Of a DNA stretch of 64,000 bases, positions 11,545 to 23,935 are shown in pieces (the stretch's first letter is position 1; every line of letters begins with the position of its first letter). Under the pieces are notes generated by a model. That model was not told where the DNA came from, did not search any database, and saw only the letters and a list, made by a program, of their open reading frames with translations. This stretch comes from Doris montereyensis. Taxonomy: Eukaryota > Mollusca > Gastropoda > Nudibranchia > Dorididae. A program made the position numbers and the translations under genes. The DNA lies in NCBI GenBank assembly GCA_037039925.1, contig JAXRKP010000084.1:10001-74000 (forward strand), given 5' to 3'.

Positions 11545-13600
11545 GACACTCATCACCTCAGGCCTATTTCTATTTTTCTATAAGGAGACACACTCATCAC
11601 CTTCAGGTCTATTTCTATTGTTCTATAACCAGACACACTCATCACCTTCAAGTCTATTTCTATTGTTCTATAAGCAGACACACTCATCACCTTCAAGTCT
11701 ATTTCTATTGTTCTATAACCAGACACACTCTCATAATTGTTCTATAACCAGACACACTCATCACCTTCAAGCCTATTTCTATTTTCTCTATAAGCAGACA
11801 CACTCATCATCACTATTTCTATTTTTCAAGTCTATTTCTATTGTTCTATAAGCAGACACACTCATCACCTTCAAGCCTATTTCTATTTTTTTAAGCTGAC
11901 ACACTCATCACCTTCAGGATTATTTCTATTGTCTCTATAACACACTCATCACCTTCAGGCCTATTTCTATTTTTCTATAAGCAGACACACTCATTACCTT
12001 CAGGCCTATTTCTATTGTTCTATAATTTTCAGACACACTCATCACCTTCAGGTCTATTTCTATTTTTGTATAAGCTGACACACTCATCACCTTCAGGCCT
12101 ATTTCTATTTTTGTTAAGCAGACACATTCATCAAGGCCTATTTCTATTTTTGTATAAGCAGACACTCATCACCTTCAGGCCTATTTCTATTTTCTCTATA
12201 AGCTGAGACACATCACTCTATTTCTATTGTCTCTTCTGAGACCTATTTCTATTTCTATTTCTCTATAAGCTGACACACTCATCACCTTCAGGACTATTTC
12301 TATTTTCTCTATAAGCAGACACCTCATCACCTTCAGGCCTATTTCTATTTCTATTTTTCTATTTCTAAGCTATAAGCAGACACACTCATCACCTTCAGGC
12401 CTATTTCTATTGTCTCTATAAGCAGACACACTCATCACCTTCAGGCCTATTTCTATTTTCTCTATAAGCAGACACACTCATCACCTTCAGGCCTATTTCT
12501 ATTCTTTAAGCAGTATAAGCTGACACACTCATCACCTTCAGGCCTATTTCTATTGTCTCTATAAGCAGACACACTCATCACCTTCAGGCCTATTTCTATT
12601 TTTGTATATATTTTCTCTATAAGCTGACACACTCTTCACCTTCAGGCCTATTTCTATTTTTGTATAAGCTGACACACTCATCACCTTCAGGCCTATTTCT
12701 ATTGTTCTATAAGCAGACACACTCATCACCTTCAGGCCTATTTCTATTGTTCTATAAGCAGACACACTCATCACCTTTAGGACTCTTTCTATTTTCATAT
12801 CAGGATTAGCTATTTTTGACGGACACTCATCACCTTCAGGCCTATATCTATTGTCTCTATAGCTATTTCTATTTTCTCTAAGCTAATCACCTTCACACAC
12901 ATACTCATCACCTTAGACACTCATCACCTCAGGCCTATTCTATTTTCTCTATAAGTCCTATTTCATTGACACACTCATCACCTTCAGGCCTATTTCTATT
13001 GTTTTTCTATAAGCAGACACACTCATCACCTTCAGGCCTATTTCTATTTTTGCCTATATCTATTGTCTCTATATGCTTACACACTCATCACCTTCAGGCC
13101 TATTTCTATTTTTGTATAAGCTGACACACTCATCACCTTCAGGCCTATTTCTATTTTTCTATAAGCTGACACACTCATCACCTTCAGGCCTATTTCTATT
13201 TTTGTATAAGCAGACACACTCATCACCTTCAGGCCTATTTCTATTTTCTATCACCTTCAGGCCTATTTCTATTTTTCATAACACACTCATCACCTTCAGG
13301 CCTATTTCTATTTTTCTATAAGCAGACACACTCATCACCTTCAGGCCTATTTCTATTTTTGTATAAGCAGACACACTCATCACCTTCAGGCCTATTTCTA
13401 CTTTTCTATAAGCCAGACACACTCATCACCTTCAGGCCTATTTCTATTTTTTGTATAAGCAGACACACTCATCACCTTCAGGCCTATTTCTATTTTTCTA
13501 TAACCAGACACACTCATCACCTTCAGGCCTATTTCTAATTTTCTATAAGCAGACACACTCATCACCTTCAGGCCTATTTCTATCGTTCTATAAGCTGACA
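11545..13600. repeat. ~45-bp minisatellite (cagacacactcatcaccttc...)
   Basis: About 45 copies of a unit of 44-46 bp: cagacacactcatcacc + ttcaggcctatttctat + tttctataag. Variants are ctgacac, gtata/ctata and tgtctc. The middle (about 12190-13080) is scrambled, with partial units, internal deletions and a repeated 'tatttctatttctat' slip. The outer parts are regular. Confidence 0.93.
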
Positions 13601-13962
13601 CATTCAATTAATAACGCCACTACTACACTGTCACGATTGTCTTCAGGAATGAAGCGACATGATGGTTGGAATGGAATGGACAATGATGACATAAACATTA
13701 AGATGATTACCATGACTTAGACCACCATGACTTGAGCCTATACTAACGCCACCTGCCATCTAGCGGATGACAAAATGGAAGTTTGATCGTTACCTAGAAA
13801 AAAACAAAACAAGTATTGCGTGTTTTCATCACCTCATCAAACTGTCAATTCAGTTGGCAAACGATTTTATAAACGCTTTCAAATCGCTTTACTTGTCCAA
13901 CAAGACTATAAAACGTAAATGACAACGAAGACAAGCAAAAAAAATGATTTGCTGATTGGTTC
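13601..13962. other. Low-copy spacer
   Basis: No repeat or exon recognised. Confidence 0.4.
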
Positions 13963-14330
13963 AGAGTGGATTGGGTGGCCTAGCTGTTAGGCTGTCGGAC
14001 TTGGGATAATCAGGTCCCGTATTTGAATCTAGTCAAGTTAGTCCCAACGTTGTGTTCCTTGAGAAAGACACTTAACACGCATTTCCCTCAATCGTCCCAA
14101 GTGACCCTGAGATTACCGCCGTGGTGGACAGGGTTACTTCAAAAAAAAGAAACAATCCCAAGCGCAAATGGGCACAAACACTAGCTTGGGAGTGAAAACC
14201 TGTGTCAGATTAGTGTTCTGTCCAGGAGGTGATTATCACCACCTTTTCCGCTTCAAGCTAAAGAAACCGGGACTCCGGATCTATAGAGTCGAAATGGCCT
14301 TGTAGGAACTTAAATTTTACTGGGATCGAT
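13963..14330 (+). mobile_element. SINE-1 copy with an insert
   Basis: Head ttgggtggcctagctgttag with B box tatttgaatct; body ccaacgttgtgttccttgag, gcgcaaatgggcacaaacac; tail gtagaaggaac-like (ccttgtaggaacttaaattt). Relative to the other copies about 62 extra bases split the body at 14096-14158 (next entry). Confidence 0.88.
14096..14158 (-). mobile_element. Family-4 repeat fragment nested in SINE-1
   Basis: The segment gtgaccctgagattaccgcc...gtggtggacagggtt matches, in reverse, the left end of the dispersed family-4 repeat (compare 54033-54075: tccaccattgtggtgatctc agggtgaatt). It lies exactly where other SINE-1 copies are continuous. Confidence 0.55.
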
Positions 14331-15014
14331 AAGAATTTAGGAAATGGTAGTTTTCTGGGCATTGTGCAAGTCATGCACGCCATTTTCTTTTGTTTCGCTT
14401 CTTTCTGTTTTATCCTACTAAGGCATGTGCTTTTGCGAGCTTAACTTTTTGTGTAGCTCTTGGTTGTCAATGCATTTTGGTTATCAATGCAGTGGGCTGA
14501 AGTGAATGAAAATCAATAATGACAACAATTCGCTTACACAGAATGATTTTGTGCGTATCCACAAGTGTCTGTATATTATGACAATTGAAACATGTAACTT
14601 TCAGCTTAACAAAAAACAAAAAACACTCCGTGAACACAAACAAAACATAAATAATCACCAACAGGTGGTGAATATGATATAACTGTTGTTTGACTTTCAC
14701 TCAATACAGTTTGTTTGCACGCCCTGTGTCTATCTCGAACCGATGGGATAGGGGCATGTGGGCTACATACAGTATTAGCATCTAGATATATACACGATGA
14801 CACTTCAGGTTTCGTGTTGGCACACGTTGACATGTCTGTGAATTTGCAAAGGCTAATCATACGGATCGATTTTGTCAACGATAGATTTATTTATTATAGA
14901 ATGAAAAACCCAACCTAGTTATGTGTTATCTAAACATTCAACATTTATGAACAATATTGCGGATGGCATAGTTCTTTCTGGAAAATAAGAGAAAAAGCTC
15001 CAGTAGAATATTTT
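14331..15014. other. Low-copy stretch, nothing recognised
   Basis: Overlapping small frames on both strands (14467-14918) without recognisable domains. Confidence 0.4.
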
Positions 15015-16615
15015 CTTCCTTTTTTTTCTTGATCAGTTTCCATTCAACCTTCTGGTGTCTGGGTTTAGATACCCGAAATGATCTTTTTCCAAGCTGCCCT
15101 GCCCTTATAGGTTTTGTTTCCTTGTATGAAGGTTAAATTTCTTTGCTATCTTCTTCCCGTTTTCTCCGAAGTCTGCCTTTTGGTCTTTTACCTTGGGTTT
15201 TTAACATTGTATACTGATTTAGCTATTCTCTTATCCTTCATTCTGCTTAAATATCCAGACCATCTGAATTGATTTATTTTTATCTTAATCTTTATGCCAT
15301 CTGCTTTGGTTTCATCTCTTGCTGTTGTGTTTCTGATTTTGTCTCTTTTAGTTTTTCCTACTACTCTTCTCAGATAATTCATTTCATCTGCTTGTACTAC
15401 TGTCTAGGGTCCAGGTTTCACTGCCATAGAAAAATGTAGGACAAAAAACTGTGTTGTATACTGCCATTTTAGTTTTGTTGACAATTTCCTTATTTACAGA
15501 TAGATGCTTTTCATAGATGGTTATATAATATTGTCATTGCGTGTTGGATTCTGTGGCTGATTTCTTCTCTTTATTTTCCCTCTGAATTAATCTAGGTAAT
15601 TTCAACTTTGACCTTGTTCTAACTTTTTTAGTTTCCCTATTTACTAGCATTTTTGTTGTTTTCTTGGCATTTACTTTCATTCGCCTTTTATTGAGTTCAT
15701 TATTCAGCATATTGGTATTATATAGAAGGTCACTTTCTGATTTTCCAAATAGAACTAAATCATCAACAAATGAAAGCATAGATTGATTTACCGGTTTGAG
15801 TTTCCACATACCTACATTGATTTTAAAAAATTTTGAGGATACCTTTGCTACTGAATCCATAAATGTCATAAACAAAGAGGGCTTAGGATATAGCCCTGTC
15901 GCACTCCTATATCTACAGCAAATTCTTCAGATACGTTTCAAGCTTCTCTCACTGCACATGTTGGTTTATTGTAAAAACGTTTAATAGCTTCTATCGAATT
16001 TTGCTATACATAATGTTCTTTTGAAGAATGTCATAGTTTATCACTCCTCACAGTATCAATGTCTTTTTTAAGTCCTTAAAACAGAGGTGCAATGCAATGT
16101 TTCATTCAAGAAGTTTTCCACTCTTTGTCTAATTGTTCATATGGGGTCTCGTACCCTTCTTCCTGGTCTGAATCTGCTATGTTATTCTTCAATCTGATTC
16201 CTCTAGTTTTCCAATCGCGTTTCTATTGTCCTGGCATAAACTTCTCCTGGTACGCTTAGTAGTGATATCCCTCTACAATTTGAACATCCTGTAGTTGATC
16301 CTTTCTTGTGTATTGGTATTATCATTGTCTTTTTTCCAGTCATCTGACACATGTTTTAACTTCCGTGCTTGTTGACATATTATTGCACGCAGTAGTGTGT
16401 CTGCCTCTCTGCCGTGGTTTTTAGTTAATTTTTTGATACACTTGATCTGTACATGGGGCCTTTCCTAACTTAACTTTTCTGATAGCAGAGTTGCTTGAAT
16501 TTCTTCCATCGAGATATATACATCTTCAGCTGTCCCATCTGGATTCCTTTTTACTCCTACTAATTGATATGTACTTCTTGTTTCATATGCTCTGGAAGGA
16601 AGATAAATAATAATT
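15015..16615 (-). mobile_element. 5'-truncated APE-type LINE (LINE-A)
   Basis: Minus-strand copy of the same family as the element at 49880-52660. Shared landmarks are the 3' end (cagaaggttgaatggaaactgat followed by an A/G-rich tail at 15015-15030), the RT box FADDLVLFGKSESD near 15740, and the C-terminal segment with MNYLRRVVGKTKRDK and QFRWSGYLSRMKDKRIAKSVYNVK near 15190-15380. The 5' break near 16610 corresponds to about 51230 of the other copy, so the endonuclease and the region upstream of the RT are missing. Frames are broken by many stops and indels. Confidence 0.88.
15534..15875 (-). pseudogene. Reverse transcriptase fragment of LINE-A
   Basis: A 113-codon open stretch with ...MWKLKPVNQSMLSFVDDLVLFGKSESDLLY. 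VDDLVLFG occupies the place of the (F/Y)ADD catalytic box, so the first Ala is replaced. The following NNELNKRRMKVNAKKTTKML is the usual RT thumb-side continuation and matches LINE-B at 52060-52115. It is part of a dead element, not a host gene. Confidence 0.85.
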
Positions 16616-16995
16616 GCTGAAAATTATGTCTGCGTGTTTCCATGACATCGCGGTCTTCCTTCTTATTTGTTCTTAATTTGTCTAATTGAGCATGATTTGA
16701 TCTTTCTCATGCTCTTCACTGTTCTTCACCATTTACCGGAAGCAACTTTGCGCACGGTTTCTTACCATTACGGAATAGACCCTATTTTATCACCAAGGAG
16801 TAAATACTTGAGACTTCGATAACTTGCAAAGCATCAGCTAGTGCTAACTGGCATTTTTTGACATTTCAGACAAGTTGTTTACTCTCTTCCCTTATTGCAT
16901 CGATACATTTGTAATTTATAAACATTTCGCACCTTCAGTGTAAATTTTTGCCTACATTGATACTTCCTTTCAGTCGTTCTCTATCATTTCTTCGT
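16616..16995. other. Low-copy spacer
   Basis: Nothing recognised. Confidence 0.35.
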
Positions 16996-17104
16996 TCTAG
17001 ACCCAGTGAGATATAGATCTAGTCTTATAATTATCCTATTTTTTTCGTTCTTGTTTCCCATACTCACACGTCTCTCTCTCCTTTCTTTCTTCCCTGCCTT
17101 TTTT

Positions 17105-17570
<466 letters not shown>

Positions 17571-17776
17571 CCTTCTCACCTTTTATTACTTACTTATTTT
17601 CATATTTTTTATTTCATTCTAGATCTGAACCTTCCACTCGCTCATTCTTCACACCCCCTCTGCTACGTTTCTTATCATCACTGTCTTTTTCTTTCTTTCT
17701 TTCTCCTTTATATTTTCCTTCTGACATCACATTGTGTGATGCCTGAGGTAGATTCTAGATATTTCTCGTTTGTTGT

Positions 17777-17800
17777 CTGACGAAGGGTTATACCCGAGAC
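17777..17800 (+). ncRNA. Hammerhead-like core (CUGACGA - stem - GAGAC)
   Basis: CTGACGA at 17777-17783, one extra A, GGGT-TAT-ACCC hairpin at 17785-17795, then GAGAC. This resembles the catalytic core of type I hammerhead ribozymes (CUGANGA, helix II, GAAA), which occur in Penelope-like elements. The extra A before helix II, the G in GAGAC and the absence of a clear helix III argue against an active ribozyme. The related copy at 49142-49181 has the exact GAAAC. Confidence 0.3.
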
Positions 17801-17875
17801 GTGACGTGTTTGTTCTGTCTTTATTAGTGGAGTTGTCGCTTATTGTCATATTTCGCCTTCGATTTATCCGACTTC

Positions 17876-18555
17876 CACTACTCCACTATGGCTCCGTCGT
17901 ATGATTCTATCCATTGTAATATTTAGTATTATCCGCTGTCACTCCACTATGGCTCCGTGGTATGATTCTATCCATTGTAATACTTAGTATTATCCGCTGT
18001 CACTCCACTATGGCTCCGTGGTATGATTCTATCCATTGTAATACTTAGTATTATCCGCTGTCACTCCACTGTGGCTCCGTCGTATGATTCTATCCATTGT
18101 AATACTTAGTATTATCCGCTGTCACTCCACTATGGCTCCGTGGTATGATTCTATCCATTGTAATACTTAGTATTATCCGCTGTCACTCCACTATGGCTCC
18201 GTCGTATGATTCTATCCATTGTAATACTTAGTATTATCCGCTGTCACTCCACTATGGCTCCGTGGTATGATTCTATCCATTGTAATACTTAGTATTATCC
18301 GCTGTCACTCACTATGGCTCCGTCGTATGATTCTATCCATTGTAATACTTAGTATTATCCGCTGTCACTCCACTGTGGCTCCGTCGTATGATTCTATCCA
18401 TTGTAATACTTAGTATTATCCGCTGTCACTCCACTATGGCTCCGTGGTATGATTCTATCCATTGTAATACTTAGTATTATCCGCTGTCACTCCACTATGG
18501 CTCCGTGGTATGATTCTATCCATTGTAATACTTAGTATTATCCGCTGTCACTCCC
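17876..18555. repeat. 61-bp minisatellite
   Basis: About 11 very similar copies of a 61-bp unit (cactccactatggctccgtg + gtatgattctatccattg + taatacttagtattatccgctgt). The main variation is cgtcg/cgtgg and tatgg/tgtgg at two sites. One copy lacks two bases (ctcactatgg near 18307). Confidence 0.96.
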
Positions 18556-18904
18556 TTGAAGTAGTACATGTGCGGACGTTCGAGAAATCACCTGACGTCA
18601 CAAACACGTTAAACGACAATCTGAGACTAGCCGTAAGCAACATCAGTAGCAGGCTCATAAAGTATGAAAGTTCATCTTTTGCTTTAGAAGCCCCTCCCCC
18701 CTTCCCCAACCGGTTTTTATACCACACATTAGTTTACACTTTAATGTCTTTTCATTATTTTCTTTCATGTCCAAGGAGTGCTCAGATCTACCTATCAGTT
18801 AATCCCCAACTTTCGCACCCCAGCCCCTTTGTAAACCCCTTACGCCCCACCCCCTCTCATTCTGTGTTGTTGTGTTGATATATTTGTAAATAGGAAAAAA
18901 AAGG
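18556..18904. other. Low-copy spacer
   Basis: A 122-codon frame begins in the last array unit and has no recognisable domain; not called. Confidence 0.4.
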
Positions 18905-20395
18905 AAAATCTCCCAAGGCCAGTACGGCCGATAGAGCCAGAGCTTACCCCGATTTCTGTAGTGTCAAGCGAACAGGGGATACTGATCACCTCCTGGATAT
19001 GACCCATGTTTTTACCCCAAGCTAGTGCTTGTATCGATTTGCGCCTGGGTCGAGTGGCCAAGCTAGTGCTTGTATCGATTTGCGCCTGGGTCGAGTAGTC
19101 AAGCTAGTGCTTGTACCGATTTGCGCCTGGGTCGAGTAGTCAAGCTAGTGCTTGTACCGATTTGCGCCTGGGTCGAGTAGTCAAGCTAGTGCTTGTACCG
19201 ATTTGCGCCTGGGTCGAGTAGCCAAGCTAGTGCTTGTACCGATTTGCGCCTGGGTCGAGTAGTCAAGCAAGTGCTTATACTGATTTGCGCCTGGGTCAAG
19301 TAGCCAAGCTAGTGCTTGTACCGATTTGCGCCTGGGTCGAGTGGCCAAGCTAGTACCTGTACCGATTTACGCCTGTGTCGAGTGGCCAAGCTAGTACCTG
19401 TACCGATTTACGCCTGGGTCGAGTGGCCAAGCTAGTACCTGTACCGATTTACGCCTGGGTCGGTGTACTTGTACCGATTTAGCCTGGGTCGAGTGGCCAA
19501 GCTGGTGCTTGTACCGATTTACGCCTGGGTCGAGTAGTAGCTGTACCGATTTGCGCCTGTCGAGTAGCTAGTACCTGTACCGATTTACGCCTGTGTCGAG
19601 TGATTTACGCCTGGGTCGAGTGGCCAAAGTGCTTGTACCGATTTGCGCCTGGGTACCTGTACCGATTTACGCCTGTGTCGAGTGGCCAAGCTAGTACCTG
19701 TACCGATTTACGCCTGTGTCGAGTGGCCAAGCTAGTACCTGTACCGATTTACGCCTGTGTCGAGTGGCCAAGCTAGTACCTGTACCGATTTACGCCTGGG
19801 TCAGTGGCCAAGCTAGTACCTGTACCGATTTACGCCTGGGTCGAGTGGCCAAGCTAGTGCTTGTATCGATTTGCGCCTGGGTCGAGTAGTCAAGCTAGTG
19901 CTTGTACCGATTTACGCCTGGGTCGAGTGGCCAAGCTAGTGCTTGTACCGATTTACGCCTGGGTCGAGTGGCCAAGCTAGTGCTTGTACCGATTTACGCC
20001 TGGGTCGAGTGGCCAAGCTGTGCTTGTACCGATTTACGCCTGGGTCGAGTGGCCAAGCTAGTGCTTGTATCGATTTGCGCCTGGGTCGAGTGGCCAAGCT
20101 AGTACCTGTACCGATTTACGCCTGGGTCGAGTGGCCAAGCTAGTGCTTGTACCGATTTACACCTGGGTCGAGTGGCCAAGCTAGTGTTTGTACCGATTTA
20201 CACCTGGGTCGAGTGGCCAAGCTAGTGCTTGTATCGATTTGCGCCTGGGTCAAGTGGCGAAAATTATGCGTGTTAATGCATGTTAAGTGTATTTCCCAAG
20301 GAACACAAGGACGGAGCTAGCTTTACTTAGATTCGAACTCTGGACCTAATGATCCCAAGTCCAGCAGCCTAACCACTCGGCCACCAACGCCACAA
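18905..20395 (-). mobile_element. SINE-1 copy, inverted, split by an internal minisatellite
   Basis: The left end (18905-19010) is the SINE-1 3' body in reverse: atttctgtagtgtcaagcg, cctcctggatatgaccc, accccaagctagtgcttgt. The right end (20265-20395) is the SINE-1 5' part in reverse: acttaa-equivalent gttaagtg, tcccaaggaacacaa, B box reverse attcgaactc, and the head cagcctaaccactcggcca ending in gccaca. Everything between is a 41-bp array of an internal SINE segment. The SINE proper would be about 300 bp. Confidence 0.85.
19010..20262. repeat. 41-bp minisatellite derived from SINE-1
   Basis: About 30 copies of a 41-bp unit, caagctagtgcttgtaccga + tttgcgcctgggtcgagtggc. In reverse this is gccactcgacccaggcgcaa..., the middle of SINE-1 (compare 46225-46270). 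Two sub-types differ at gtgctt/gtacct and ttgcg/ttacg. The block 19440-19660 holds truncated units. Confidence 0.95.
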
Positions 20396-21983
20396 TCTGG
20401 GAAAAGGAAAGGTGAGAAAAGTTAAGTTGTCAATGTCACGTTCTTTTAAGACAAGTACAAACGTTATTCACCACGTAACGATGTTTTTTTTCTTTAAAAA
20501 AAAAAAAGCCATGCACATAATATGGAGTTCATTAGGGTACATTAACATCATTGAAATAAAAAATGAGGGGCGATTAAGTCAAACACACATAATGCAGTGA
20601 TGGAAAGATGTTGATATGATTACTGGTCGATTCTAATGATTGACATTTATTGACAATTTCTCCGGTCTCCATCTAGTTGCCAATGGTTACTAGCCTTAAT
20701 TGGGCGGTAAATCCCTCTTCAATCCAGCGTTTTGTCAACTGTGTTTGTGTGAGTGTGTGTGGGGGAGAAGGGGGGGGGGAGGGGTGAAGGGAGGACCTTG
20801 CATCCCATGTTCCACCCACCTCAGAATAGAGAATATATTTGGCTGTACTGTGTTGCCGCTAGAGCACGAAAAGCTCCGGCCATCTAAGGGCCTGGATGCC
20901 TATAAGGAACTCACGTAAAGGTAATGCTGTTGATATCACAATGACGTGTCGTAATTATTAGTAATAACATTTAATGGTATGTGTTCTTGATACACAAGCC
21001 CATACCAGTGACCAGGAATGTTGGGAGCTCCCATTCAAAGATTCAATGACTTAAAATTGGCTCTGTAGATACTTCATTTTACAAACCCTCTGTGAAATGA
21101 CAACAGCATCTAATTTCCATCCCAACCTTCTTGTTTAGTTTCGATGAGAAACCAGCCTTCAGTTTTTCGTCCTGGCTCGCGAGATGCGGGATTTCACTAT
21201 CAAATTACAGACATGCGTCATGTCCAGCCCTTCGTATAAGCGTCAAAGCAATGCCGTGGGTAAGCTTTTCACTGTCTGTCTGTTTGCTTCTTAATGGATC
21301 TGGACGACTTTTACTTTTACCTCACTCCTCTCAGCGTCTCTTCTTCGATGGATCAATTTTGGGTAGGTTTCAACATGCAGGTTATTAATGTCTACAAGAA
21401 TGATGGTACACTGGGTTTTATTTGTGTCTTTTGTTGCTTAACTCTAGTAGACAAAAGAAAAACAATCTAAAACTAAAACTCTCTCTTTTGGTGCGAGCAT
21501 GCCTTTTTTTTTTTATAAGTGTGCATTTTATTTTAGCAAAGTTTCGAGGGAAAATTTCTGGATTCATAGCTTGATCCGATGTTATTCCTTCCTCTCTTGT
21601 TTTTGATAGGTACCTCGAACCAACATGACATTTTTCATGGAAATAAAAATTCCTACAATGTCTTAAGTGTGTTGTAATGATACTATTGTCATTAGTCAAA
21701 TTTATTAACTGTTTGCTTTTGACATACATGTAGCTGTAAGTAAGACTCTGATCTTTGTCCGCCTATACTTCGCGAGGGATTCTGGTGTTTCGTTACTAAG
21801 GGTGGAAGAAAGTTTTTGAAGTCTAGTTTTTATTGAGATCTCTCGCACGACATACGGTGGCTACTTCAAAATAAGCTCTTCCTTTTTCAAAGCTCGCGCG
21901 TGTCTGTTTCGTTTCCTTCAATCTGTACACTGGACTCGTTACTCTCTTCTTGATGTGCCTGGTGGACGGTTGGCTTGGAGACA
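20396..21983. other. Low-copy stretch, nothing recognised
   Basis: About 1.6 kb with homopolymer runs (A at 20497-20508, G near 20760-20780) and small frames on both strands (20700-20918, 21131-21388, 21418-21729) without domains. I see no exon I can support. Confidence 0.45.
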
Positions 21984-22075
21984 CTGGTAGGTCCTGCTTC
22001 TTCCCCTTCTCTTTTACTCTTTCACGTGTCTTTTATCTCGTTGTCCTGTCTTAATTCACCCTGAGAGCATCCCTT
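21984..22075 (-). mobile_element. Family-4 dispersed repeat copy
   Basis: In reverse it reads like ccctgagagcatccc-flanked aattaagacaggacaac...aaaagagaaggggaagaagcagg...taccag. This matches 37175-37290 and 54050-54140 (gggtgaattaagaggaaac, gaaagaagtagaacctaccag). Confidence 0.6.
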
Positions 22076-22097
22076 GCATAGTCTGGCCACATTCCTC

Positions 22098-22216
22098 ACT
22101 TCTGATTCAGTTGTCGTTTTGCTGAGAGACGATGTGTAGACATGTTACGTTTATCTTTCCTTGCCGATTCTTTTGATTCAGTTGTCATCTGCTGAGAGAC
22201 GATGTATAGACATAGT
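22098..22216. repeat. Two-copy direct repeat of about 70 bp
   Basis: gattcagttgtcg-tttgctgagagacgatgt recurs about 70 bases on as gattcagttgtcatctgctgagagacgatgt. Confidence 0.75.
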
Positions 22217-22774
22217 TTAGTTCAGTGGTTCTGAACTAAGGGGGAAATCCTCCCCCCCCCCTGGAAGAAATTTCATGGTCAAAAGGGGTGGGGGATGGGG
22301 TTGCCACCACAGATTGGCAGATTCTATTAATTTGAATGCACCTTTAGAGGCAGACAATTTTGGAGAAAAAGATGCGAGGGGGGGGTGTGACATTTTGACA
22401 CAGTGGTGAAAGGGTGCATGAGCCAAACGAGGTTGAAAGTGAAAGTCACCCGTTTATATTAAGTGGAGGAATAAAGAAGAAATAAACTGACAAGATGCGG
22501 AAATGTCTGTAAATGAAGAAAAAAAACATGATCTGTTTAACACAAGTCACCCGGCGCTGTAGAGGCGGAATGGCCAACAATAAATGTCAATCTTTTGATA
22601 ATTCGGCCGAATATTGATTATTTTGTCATGTCGGATTGCGCTTGGCATAGGATGGACACTCTATTGTGCAAGAATTAATGCAACCTAATGCAGTAACATT
22701 AAAACACACGATGTATGTTCAGATGCACGCTTTGTTGCTGCTACATGTAGATCTAAGGTTCTTTGTCTTTATTC
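22217..22774. other. Low-copy spacer with C-runs
   Basis: No gene seen. C-runs lie at 22251-22261 and 22777-22786. Confidence 0.4.
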
Positions 22775-22786
22775 ACCCCCCCCCCA

Positions 22787-23332
22787 CCTTTTAGATGTCA
22801 GAGGTTTCCTAAAACCCACACCTTTTAGATGGCAGAGGTTTCCTAAAACCCACACCTTTTAGATGTCAGAGGTTTCCTAAAACCCACACCTTTTAGATGG
22901 CAGAGGTTTCCAAAACCCACACCTTTTAGATGTCAGAGGTTTCCTAAAACCCACACCTTTTAGATGTCAGAGGTTTCCTAAAACCCACTCCTTTTAGATG
23001 TCAGAGGTTTCCTAAAACCCACACCTTTTAGATGTCAGATGTCAGAGTTTTCCTAAAACCCCCATCTTTTAGATGTCAGAAGTTTCAGAGGTTTCCTAAA
23101 ACCCACACCTTTTAGATGTCAGAGGTTTCCTAAACCACACCTTTTTAGATGTCAGAGGTTTCCTCACCTTTTAGATGTCAAAACCCCCATCTTTTAGACG
23201 TCAGAGGTTTCCTGAAACCCCCTCCTTTTAGATGTCAGAGGTTTCCTAAAACCCACACCTTTTAGATGTCAGAGTTTTCCTAAAACCCACACCTTTTAGA
23301 TACCAGAGTTTTCCTAAAACCCACACCTTTTC
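22787..23332. repeat. 34-bp minisatellite
   Basis: About 16 copies of cacaccttttagatgtca + gaggtttcctaaaacc with variants (ggcag, agttttcc, cccatc) and a few partial duplications near 23035-23090 and 23160. Confidence 0.94.
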
Positions 23333-23685
23333 GAGATACGATCGGAGCCCGAGTTATACATCTACTACAATACGCCTAACAGTGCTTTATACAAGATCAA
23401 AAATCATAGTGTATTATTGTAATAAGAACAACAGATCAACAAACGTATTTATTCCGATAAAATACAATTCTGTGATATGGGTTACGCTTGATATAAACAT
23501 ATAAGATTCTGAGTGTATGCGAGCATGACAGGAACTAACGTAAGGGCAACATATAGATGTAATGTTTATCATCTTGTCGCAATGGCTTAAAGACCAAATT
23601 TTATTTCAACAAAAAAATGATCTCTCAAGAAGAATCCACTAAAAATGTTCAATGATATAATTTACGTTGGTTACCTTATCGGGCT
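23333..23685. other. Low-copy spacer
   Basis: AT-rich; nothing recognised. Confidence 0.35.
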
Positions 23686-23935
23686 ATTTTACCATAGATA
23701 TAATATTTTACCCTCACCATAGATATAATACTTTACCCTCAATTAATATTTTACCATATAGATATAATACTTTACCCTCAATTAATATTTTACCATAGAT
23801 ATAATACTTTACCCTCAATTAATATTTTACCATAGATATAATACTTTACCCTCAATTAATATTTTACCATAGATATAATACTTTATATTAATATTTTACC
23901 ATAGATATTACTTTACCCTCAATTAATATTTTTAC
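23686..23935. repeat. 37-bp minisatellite
   Basis: About six copies of attaatattttaccata + gatataatactttaccctca, with partial copies at both ends. Confidence 0.92.

Noticed and set aside
20700..21388. Frames of 72 and 85 codons
   Set aside because: No family resemblance and no exon borders that I could pair with another exon.
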